From positions 1,809,219 to 1,847,397 of the forward strand of contig BFEA01000230.1 in the NCBI GenBank assembly GCA_003427395.1: 38,179 bases of DNA, in the 5' to 3' direction. Both the position numbers and the translations under genes were made by a program. Of the stretch, positions 30,338 through 38,179 are shown one piece after another. Under the pieces are notes generated by a model. That model ran no database searches. It worked only from the letters and a program-made list of their open reading frames with translations, and was not told the DNA's origin. How positions within the stretch are numbered: position 1 is the stretch's first letter; every line of letters begins with the position of its first letter. The DNA is from Chara braunii. Lineage: Eukaryota; Streptophyta; Charophyceae; Charales; Characeae.

Positions 30338-32549
30338 ATGACGGAGGTAGAAATGACTCGAGGACCTCGCTCTCCCCCAGCGGCACCGGCGGAGACCGAG
30401 GAAGACAATGAAAGGCTACGAGAGTTGGCAAGACGATGCTATGGAGATGGGATTATGCCAGCAAGCATTGACCCGGGAGTAACGAGTGGCGAAGGGAGAG
30501 AAGTACGCTTCAAAGTGAACAGGCATATCGACCAAGTGAAGATCTCCTGGCTCAAGGAGCATACTGTTACTATTATCTTCCGGAATGGTGCTAGGTTTCT
30601 GTCGAGAAAAGTCAAAGAGGATATCGTGAGGGCATTCGAAGATGAGAGAAGTGCAGATGGATCACTTGACTCGGCCACTTTCAGCAGGGGGAGAGTCAAA
30701 GTAGAGAGTCCTAATGTAGTGTCGTATGTGGCGAAGAACGTGGCGGTCGCGAACTGGATGATTCTAAACGAGCGAGACGAGATTACAATTGGTCCGACGC
30801 GCTATGCCTTCGAATTTCAACCTTGGCTTACTAAGGCACAATTGAAGGCACAGAGGCAGGAGGAGGACGACTCAGTTTTTTGGGTCATCGCAGTCCAAGT
30901 CCCTCTCGATGCCTTTTTCTATTTGGAGGCGCAAGTCACACGAGCGATTGGACCAGTTGTTCGTGTCCACCCTGCAGAGCAAGACAGATTGAAGCCGGCG
31001 CTGATTAGTATTAAATTCGAGATTGATCCGGCGGCAAGAGACAATATGAGAGATAAAATCTGGGTGGATACATGTGAAGGAGATTTCTTAGAAGTCAAGT
31101 TGGCTTCTGTCGAGACGCCAAGATGCAGGAGATGTAGAGCGTTTTTCCATACGGAAGCTGAGTGCAGACGAAATCGTCAACAAGGTCAGGAGTTACCGGC
31201 ACAGCAAGGTCAATCGGAAGCGACTAGTCGGCCACAATATCAAGGACATCTCCGCCCACCTGGTAATCAAAGTAACCAGGGTGGGAATCCGAATGGAGCA
31301 CCGGTGGCAGGAGGTGATGGAGCTTCGGCCATGATGGGAGGGGATGCTACTCTAGAAAGAGGCACAGTCGGAGGTTCTGGGACAAGAGCCCCATAAGGGT
31401 TCCAACCAAGCTATGTGGGAGGTATGCCCCCAATTGGCAATGTTCCCGGATGGGGGCAAAGTATCGGTGGAGGGGGAAGTTCGTCGCACGTCAACCCTAT
31501 CTTCTCGCCAGGTCTGCATTAACACCCCAGCGGTATGTTCTCCTTGGCAGGGGATCCTGCGATGAACATGGGTGTTCACCCATGGATGCTGCATCTTCAA
31601 CAACAGTGGGCCTTTGCCCCGTACAACAATCCAAGTGTGCAGCCTGGTCTCCAGCAGACAGGAGGAACGTCAGCTGTAATGCAAAATGTACCTTCACCGG
31701 TGACCGGAAGAGCATCAGCAAACGGCACGGCCGCCTGCGGGAACTTCAACAGGAGGAGGACAAGAGTCGGTTACTCCGGACATATCGACTCCTCGCTCGA
31801 GGGTAATCGGGCTAAGTAAGCAACGACGGCTAGATGGTAGTCCCTCAGCGTCCTCACTGAGGAACGGAGAATGGATCTCACCACCAGGCTCCGAAAATTC
31901 ACAGAATACAATTATCGGTACGCCGGGGACTAAGACCACGAGAAGAAGAACGCCTGTTGCTGCGTTGCAAAAAGGTCAAATCCAAGGCCTCGAGGTAAGG
32001 ATTCTACCTCTATTTTGTACCTATGCACGGAATAATCTATGGATTGTGTCCTTTTCGGACCCAGAAGGGACGCAAGCGCTTGTTAACATCGCTTCTCCAG
32101 AGCAACCAATGCCCTCCGTGATTCTCAATCTGATCAGAACGGCAATTCGGAACAAGTTTCAACTACGATGGATTGGGGACGAACTGATGGTTAGGTTAAT
32201 CCTAGATCACCCGGTCCAGCGTGGAAAGAAACTGAAGTTTTTCGTACCGGTTTTTTATGTGAGATTCGAGCTGGGACAGTTAGAGCTTCTGGAAGCTGAA
32301 AGGCTATGCCTCTTACCTCTCATGTGGTTGGTGGAGAAACGTCGTCAGGAATTGGCTAGAGTAAGAGTTCCCCCCTTCTGTACTGCAGAAATCTTAGCTG
32401 AAGTGGATGGGAGACTGCCGAACCTGAAGAAATTGAACTCACATTTCGTTAAAAACTGGCTTGCCTCTCCCTGGGAAGCACCGAACGAGACCCCACACCC
32501 AGACCCCTCTATCCATTCATCAACAGGTGGGGTAGTAGGTAATGTCTAA
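30338..32549 (+). pseudogene. LINE-B ORF1, two-domain RNA-binding protein, nearly intact
   Basis: ATG 30338. Residues ~50-170 form the DUF4283-like domain, a second sub-block follows (~178-255), then a perfect CCHC knuckle (Cys263, Cys266, His271, Cys276) and a Gln/Gly/Pro/Asn-rich linker. TAA at 31394 and 31522 and one frameshift near 31730 interrupt the linker. The frame then gives the second conserved domain (ILPLFCTYARNNLWIVSFSD onward, about 31995-32460) and ends at TAA 32549. The ancestral length was about 735 residues, long for a LINE ORF1. The TAA overlaps the ORF2 ATG. It would coat LINE RNA. Confidence 0.8.
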
Positions 32550-33893
32550 GTTAAACTTGACATCGTGGAACCTAAGGGGATTAGGGGACACCGCAAAAAG
32601 GGACAAACGGGGTAGATTAAAATCATGGGTTCACGATAATAGATGTCATATCGCCTGTCTACAAGAAACTAAGCTTAATGAAGAAAAAATCAATGCGTTG
32701 GGCCATTGGTGGGATGGGCCCCAAATTTGGTCCCCTGCCCAGGGCACAAGGGGAGGCACGGCGATATTGATCCATCGAGATGCTAATATTGAGATTATAA
32801 ATTTCTACTCTGACTTGTGGGGGAAGTGGTGTTGGGTAAAATTCCTTAAGGATGAACAATAGTTTTTGGTGGTTTTTATTTATGCTCCCGTGGTCCGTGC
32901 AGAGCGAGTTAACTTTTTTGATGAACTGCTGTATGTAATTCCTGAATGCGATCAGACCATACTAGCTGCAGATTGGAATACGTCGCTAGACGCTACCTCC
33001 TCGACTGCACCAAGTGTACGAGATAAGGCTGCATTGTTATCTCTGATGAATAAATTAAATCTCATCGATCCATTGCTGTTGAAAGGCATACCTGTCAAGT
33101 CCTTAAAATTAGACCCCTGCATGTGGGAATGGAGGGCTCTGGGAGAAGGGAGTACTAATGTATGCTTGTTGGAATATACGCAGAGTATTGGATATAAAGC
33201 TGTCATCTTGAAAAAAGACCCTCTCACAGTGGCTCGTGCTAGATGGCAGGCGTTATTGGACTGTGACCCGAATATAATTGGGAAGGCCTGGAAAACTGTT
33301 GGGAACAACTCAAGTTAATTCCTTGTCAACGCCAGGCATCCATATTATGGTTGTTGTCAACGCTGGCCACCCCATCTGCAATGTGGCTAGCGGGGAGGAG
33401 AATGGAAGTGGAATTGAAATGCTTACGATGTGAATGGGCATTTGAGTCGACAGTCCACTTGTGGTGGGACTGTCCGGCCTCAGCCAGAATCTGGAAGTGG
33501 TGGATAAACATCTGGAAAACGCTACCTGGCCAAGAGTTGGAGTAGGACAAAGTATGGACGTTACTTGGAGGAATCCCAGATAGTCTGTCCCTCACCAAGG
33601 GATGAGGCTACACAGCACAGACGGCAAGAGCAGTCCTGTTTTCAGTAATTTGGCAGACCAGGAATGATCAAGTATTTGAAGACAACCAATGGACCAATAT
33701 ACAAATCAGGACTACAGTGATGCAGGGTCTGAGAAGAGCAATCAAGGCGGACTGGCGGAGGAAAGTTATCAAGCCCATCAACAGAATCGGTGACAAGTTA
33801 TGGTTTCGTCAAACTTGGTGCGTTAACAGTTCCTTTGCCTCGATTGATGGTGAAGGACAACTAGCATTGGCTTCCTGGTTATTCCAACAGTAG
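32542..33893 (+). pseudogene. LINE-B ORF2 with RT deleted: endonuclease N-part and C-terminal zinc finger
   Basis: ATG 32542 lies in ATGTCTAA, overlapping the ORF1 stop by 8 nt in the +1 frame. The endonuclease shows SWN, QETKLNE, WWDGPQIWSPAQGTRGG and ADWN with the Asp preserved. TAG at 32860 interrupts. At about 33120 the sequence leaves the endonuclease and resumes in the RT C-terminal region. WKTV-WEQLKLIPCQRQAS carries a frameshift at 33290. The zf-RVT finger C-x2-C-x8-H-x4-C is intact (33420-33473). TAG 33543 and TGA 33603 sit where LINE-D has Trp. Natural stop TAG 33891. Confidence 0.85.
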
Positions 33894-34456
33894 GAGTAAG
33901 ATTCTCAACCTGGGCTGCTCGGTTGCTTATAGCCTCAGGTGGCTGGCAGAAGGGATACTAGTGGAAGGAGCGCCATTAGTACAGTAGACTCCCTCTTTCT
34001 AAGCCGGGTTAGGCAAGAGAGAGAGGATTTGATAAGATAGATTGAGGTCCTAGAGACGATAGGGGAAGGAACGGTTCAGGTTCTGTCTTCTTGTAGAATA
34101 GTATTCTAGTGACAGTAGAGAGTAGTATAGATGTTGAATTTCAGTAGCTTTTTTTTTTTTAGTTTTGTTCAAGCGGTCGTTTTTTTTTGTTGGCTGACAA
34201 TTTGGTGGGTTGTGATTGGAGTTTTGGCTTGTAGCTAAGTTTTGTGTTATTTTTCATTTTCTTTCCCAGGGTTGGGATGTGTCAGGACAGCAGTCCAGAT
34301 TTGGCCATTCTGTCACTAGACCACAAAGTCCCAACGCCTGCACCTAAGTTGGGTAATGGTCCCAGTATTGTCAATGGTCACTTCCGGGTTGTATGTGGGG
34401 AATTCCCGGCCCCTCCTTGGAATTTGTGTAATGAAAGAGCAGAGCCTCTCCCTGTC
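33894..34456 (+). other. LINE-B 3' untranslated region
   Basis: Non-coding, with T-rich runs at 34150-34190. The last ~70 bases (GGGGAATTCCCGGCCCCT ... TAATGAAAG ... CTGTCAA) match the end of LINE-D, marking the 3' end the LINE RT would recognise. Confidence 0.65.
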
Positions 34457-34474
34457 AAAAAAAACAAAAAAAAA

Positions 34475-37400
34475 CAGGGCCAATCCCCTCTGGGGAGCGG
34501 ACCGTTGATGAGGAGACCGTTATTGGAGGAATGCAAGGGACATGGGGACAGGTCAATCCGACTGGAATGGCGAATGGATTGGGCACGGGGGAGCAACATC
34601 TGAGTGGACTAATCGGATACTCAATACCATTGGAACACACGGCGGGCCCTTCAGTGCCTCCTTGGCTGGACAAAATGGATTGGTCATTCAAGGGGGGGGG
34701 GGGGGAATGGATTGGTCAGGAGGAAACTAGTATGGGGAAAGGGAGTTTCCTTCGGCAGATCACCAGCAGCGGCAAGACCCGTTGTGGGGTTTAGGGCCGC
34801 AAGATGCTTAAATTCACCGCCTGGGACAACAGTTTCAAGACTTGGGTATCCCGCAGGTGCCAATGTGCCCTCGCCCAAGGTACCCATCTAGCTCGTATAA
34901 TTGGAGGGACTTAGTACCACAGTGCCGAGAGTCCCACCCTGCAACGTCTGGTCCCTCATGGAAATCTGCAAGGCCAGGGCCATCAAGACTTGGCAGAAGA
35001 CTCAACAGTGGGGATTGGAGAGATCAGGGGAGAACAAATGGGAGTAGCGGTAGGGATAGTTGGAGAGACCAAGGAAGGCGAGGGGAGGAGGGACGGAGAG
35101 AACACGATTACATAAGGCATAGAGAGGAGTTATAGACTGGTGCAGGGGTTGGGCTACAGGTCGGATCACAGGCAAGGTCAGGGGATCAAAGAGGTAACAA
35201 AAGCGGTTTTTTGAATAAAGCTCTAGAGCAAATAGATGGTGTAGAACGCATCCAAGGGGCCCTATCGAGGACCTCGGCCTCGTCTCAGTCGAGAGTGAGG
35301 TGGGGTAGTGAGTGGTATGAAGGAGAGAAGGCATCAGAGTGCTCAGAAGGGGAAAGGTCCTCTATGCTCAGCTCGGCAACAACAAAGACACCAGGGAATG
35401 AAGAGATGAGGGGGGAGGACAACCTGTATCAGGACCAGGATCGGAGAGCGGACACCGTACGGAGGAGCCAAGTAGAAAAGGTCCAAAGAAGACTTGTGCC
35501 TTTACTCTGCACAATGGTGAACGATGGCATATACTTCCTCGCCCTGGCACAAGCAGACAGAGTGCCTGTGCTACCTTCAGTGGACGTGGATCATTCCCCT
35601 ACTCCATCTGAAATAGTCGAGTTCACAATGTCTCTGTATGGCCAACACGTTCCGATCCGGCTGATCCCGCGCTCGTCAATGGTGAGTCTGATAGTGGAAT
35701 CCGGGGAACAGTACTATACATTGTACTTTCCATTGCTGGACGCACGCATCCCACCGGAGATGGCAGATTCACTAACACAAGTTGGAGTAAGGTGGATCCA
35801 CATGTCGAAGCTGGCTGACCAGTATACAAAAGAACTGGAGCTAATAAAGATCTTACCGGATATTTCGGCTCTCGTCCTAGGAAACGTCAACGAGAAACTG
35901 CAGGCAGATGAGTGCCTACTCTCCCCATTCCTCGAGAAATCACTCAATGCAGATTGGCAGATGTTCTCTGAGTCAAACTCATCTAGAGGAAATCCAGAGC
36001 TTCGCGCAGATCACGAGGTACCAAAGCGTCAGGGGCGGAAAGACATTCGCAGCAGCACTCGGACCAAGTGCAGACACAGACCCGTATCCAAGACCAGGGG
36101 GGAACAGCGGCAACCAATGGACAATCATAAGTTAGTTTCATGGAATACCAGAGGGTTGGAGGATACAAACGGAAGGTTTAAAAATAGAAGCCTCAAGTCA
36201 TGGATTCACACATGGAATAGGAACTGTGTCATGCTTCAGGAGACAAAGCTTAATGAGGAAAAGATCAGAGATTTGGGACCCTGGTGGGACGGGCCCCAAA
36301 TCTGGTCCCCTGCACAGGGAACCAGAGGAGGAGTCTATATCCTGTTACACAGGGACCTGCAGGTCCGGGTGATTGACAAGGAGGCGGACATCTGGGGGCG
36401 TTGGGCGTGGATGAGAGTGGAGGAGGGAGCGGACGAGTGGCTGCTTATGATTGTGTATGCACCCATGAAGCTAAGGGAAAGAGAGACCTTCTTTAGAAAT
36501 CTAATATCGAACATTCCTAAGGTGGAGAAGGTTATTTTGGCGGGGAATTGGAACAGGTCTTTGGACGATGCTCTCCACCCAAACTCAGGGAGTGCAGGAC
36601 AAAAAGACGTAGAGACTTTGCTGCAGTTGATAGAGACTGTGTCTCTAACTGATCCGTTCCGGCTGCTGAACCTGGATGATCCAGGCTTCACTTGGTTCTC
36701 CCATCTCCATCACAACAGGCAGCGTATAACCAGACGCCATTTGGACTACCTGCTGGAGTCGGACCGATTGCTGCCCAGAGTGGTAGCGGTAAGGCACACC
36801 TGCAATCCATTATCGGACCACAAGCCGGTTTCAACGGAAATCGGGCTGCAGGAGGGCTGTGAAAGGGGCAAGGGGTTTTTCAGGTTAAATAAACAAGTTT
36901 TGGAAAATCCAGGCGTTCGGGAATGGGTTGATGACCACATGGCCAGGTGGGAATCTGCCAGAGGGTTCTTCGAGGACACAGCAGAGTGGTTGGATGGTGG
37001 ACTGACCATCATATCGGGGGTGTTAGATCTATGGTCTAGAGTGCTTGCGAAGGGGAGGAATGCGAAGGAGGCAGAATGCAGGAAAAGGGTAGAGGAAGCA
37101 GAGGAGAAAATGGAAACCCACCCCATATCAGCAATGGTATGGGCTGCAGAGAGAGAAGAGAATGGAGGAATGGGACATGACACAACAAGACAAGCATAGA
37201 AGATGGACGGAGACACTTAAAGAAAAAGGGATTGAAACTCATGGCTTGATGACTAAAGAAATTGTTCAGAAACTGCAGCCAAGAAGAGTCGCCCATCAGA
37301 CAGTGGAACTTCGTCACTCCTTTGACAGAAGCGCCCCGAATGCAGCGACGGCTACAAGTATGCTCCACCACGCAAAGTTGTACTACGAAGACATACTCAC

Positions 37401-37680
37401 CTCAAGACAACCTCAAGAGGACCCGACAACGGACCTCTCAGCCACTTCGGATATATGGGATGACAAGAACATTAAGCTGTCCAATAGGGCTAGGTTAGAT
37501 TTGGACCGACCAGTAACTTTGGAAGAACTGTCTCAGACAGTCAAGTCCATGGCCAAGGGAAAATCCTGAGGCATTGATGGCTTAACTGTGGAATTTTACA
37601 GCGCAACTTGGGGCTCGATGAGCCCAAGGCTAGTTGATCTGTACAATCTGATTTTGGTAGATGGCTATGTGGCACCCAAG
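34475..37680 (+). mobile_element. LINE-C: 5'-truncated LINE, cut off at the start of RT
   Basis: Begins immediately after the A-rich tail of LINE-B, inside the ORF1 low-complexity linker. The N-terminal domain and knuckle are absent. It runs through ORF1 domain 2 and the endonuclease into the first RT block (GIDGLTVEFY, then LVDLYN). At about 37680 homology to LINE-A stops and unrelated GC-rich DNA follows. It is closer to LINE-A than to LINE-B. Confidence 0.85.
34480..36130 (+). pseudogene. LINE-C ORF1 C-terminal half
   Basis: The linker, split over frames, has repeated WRDQGR-type Arg/Gly motifs (34960-35130). Domain 2 spans about 35460-35905 (VEKVQRRLVPLL ... IPRSSMVSLIVESG ... LILP-like). 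It aligns with LINE-A 14470-14900, so this domain is a conserved family trait. A frameshift between 35905 and 36000 moves it off its own tail. The Gln-rich tail in the third frame ends at TAA 36128-36130, the position equivalent to the ORF1 stops of LINE-A and LINE-B. Confidence 0.7.
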
Positions 37681-37690
37681 GCCACGGATC
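36117..37690 (+). pseudogene. LINE-C ORF2: endonuclease and RT start
   Basis: ATG 36117 overlaps the ORF1 TAA (36128-36130) in the +1 frame. Because of the upstream frameshift, ORF1 domain 2 and the endonuclease appear fused from 35211 to 37199. The endonuclease has SWN, QETKLNEE, WWDGPQIWSPAQGTRGG, HLDYLL and LSDHKPV. The GDxN motif reads GNWN, so one catalytic Asp is replaced. A coiled-coil spacer (RKRVEEAEEKME) follows. A frameshift near 37165 leads to the pre-RT block, TGA at 37567 interrupts, and GIDGLTVEFY continues to the break. Confidence 0.85.
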
Positions 37691-37960
37691 CTGCGGCCTA
37701 GGTCGCGCGACTGAGTTTCCGCGCGGCCGTGCCACAGCCAGGTGGAGGCGCTCGCGGGAAAATGGGGCGCGCGCGCAGCCTGCTCACGTCGGCCTCTAAC
37801 GACATGCACAAAAAAAAATTAAAAAAAATTGAAAATTTGGGGGGTGGTTTTTGGTAAGTAGCAAAAATAATTAAAAAAATAGAAAAATAAATAAATATTC
37901 ATTGATTGATTGTTTTTTTTTATTGATTGATTGATTGATTGATTAATTGGTTGATTGATT
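37681..37960. other. GC-rich junction, A/T-rich tract and (TGAT)n
   Basis: 37685-37800 is GC-rich (GCGCGCGC run) and unlike LINE RT. 37808-37910 is A/T-rich, and (TGAT)n occupies about 37900-37960. No gene is seen. Confidence 0.4.
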
Positions 37961-38130
37961 GTAGTGGTTATGAGACTTCGTTCCTGTGGCAGAGGGTGCC
38001 GGTTCAAGACCTGATGGCCATAACATTCCGGTGGAATCCAACTGTGAAATGCGCCTGTGGAACCTGCGGGCAATTGAAGTCCCGCCGTGGTGACCAGGTA
38101 TAGTAGCCTTGGTGTGCTATGTGAACGGAG
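37961..38130 (+). mobile_element. tRNA-derived SINE-like sequence
   Basis: TAGTGGTTATGAG (37962-37974) resembles a Pol III A box, and GGTTCAAGACC (38001-38011) fits the B-box consensus GGTTCRANNCC at a tRNA-like distance. The flanks do not form an acceptor stem, so this is not a tRNA gene. The 3' limit is uncertain. Confidence 0.5.
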
Positions 38131-38179
38131 TGTGCGTGTGTTGCTGAGTCCGCAAGGACACTACAGCCCTGGGGGTGGG

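Larger units (their letters stand above)
30290..34474 (+). mobile_element. LINE-B: 5'-complete LINE with an internal deletion and A-rich tail
   Basis: Leader, ORF1, ORF2 endonuclease, then a jump past the rest of the endonuclease and all RT to the C-terminal zinc finger, stop (33891), ~560-bp 3' UTR and A-rich tail (34457-34474). It is a diverged relative of LINE-A and LINE-C (same layout, modest protein identity). The 3' UTR end matches LINE-D. It cannot self-mobilise. Confidence 0.88.

Noticed and set aside
20690-33610. Reassigned genetic code (TGA read as Trp)
   Set aside because: Two of the four supported Trp positions are TGA, but TAG, TAA and frameshifts are also common and TGG is used throughout, so decay explains it better.
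35211-37199. A 662-codon frame that looks like one fusion protein
   Set aside because: ORF1 domain 2 and the ORF2 endonuclease are joined only because of a frameshift near 35905-36000; the proper ORF1 tail and stop are in another frame, as in LINE-A and LINE-B.

Overview
This is a repeat-dense eukaryotic nuclear window with no convincing intact host gene. Long recognisable coding stretches are all decayed retrotransposons. They are four pieces of one LINE superfamily on the + strand and one Ty3/gypsy chromovirus on the - strand. The plant-type LINE signatures (two-ORF layout, RT-associated zinc finger), the chromodomain gypsy element, TTTAGGG/CCCTAAA-like telomere words and plant-like U6 snRNA copies point to a streptophyte. 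A charophyte alga such as Chara is my best guess, but that is inference.

Layout. 1-10.2 kb holds no gene I can support. It contains many short tandem repeats and hairpins: a 4-copy stem-loop array (852-1254), a degenerate ~95-bp tandem repeat, a chain of perfect hairpins (3469-3703), a ~123-bp satellite in alternating A/B units (4465-5030), an 8-copy stem-loop array (5322-6108), a ~175-bp repeat (8041-8480) and smaller duplications. 10.2-12.3 kb holds a U6 snRNA fragment, a (TC)n tract and MITE-like terminal-inverted-repeat elements. 12.6-18.6 kb is LINE-A (ORF1, endonuclease, reverse transcriptase). 18.6-26.49 kb is the gypsy element with its flanks. 26.49-27.48 kb is LINE-D, a LINE 3' end with a poly(A) tail. 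27.48-28.2 kb has MITE-like pieces and a processed U6 pseudogene. 28.5-29.8 kb has (CT)n arrays, a purine-rich tandem repeat and a 146-bp foldback element. 30.3-34.47 kb is LINE-B (5' complete, internally deleted). 34.475-37.68 kb is LINE-C, 5'-truncated and starting in the A-tail of LINE-B. The right end carries a tRNA-derived SINE-like sequence.

How the parts relate. In the LINE family, ORF1 has an N-terminal domain, a CCHC zinc knuckle, a low-complexity linker and a second conserved domain. It overlaps or abuts ORF2 in a fixed +1 frame; ORF2 has an APE-type endonuclease, RT and a C-terminal zinc finger. The U6 copy with an A-tail was probably mobilised by such a LINE.

The most unusual signal is the pair of stem-loop families at 852-1254 and 5322-6108. 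In each, a short core is conserved between copies while the flanking arms differ from copy to copy yet remain complementary to each other.
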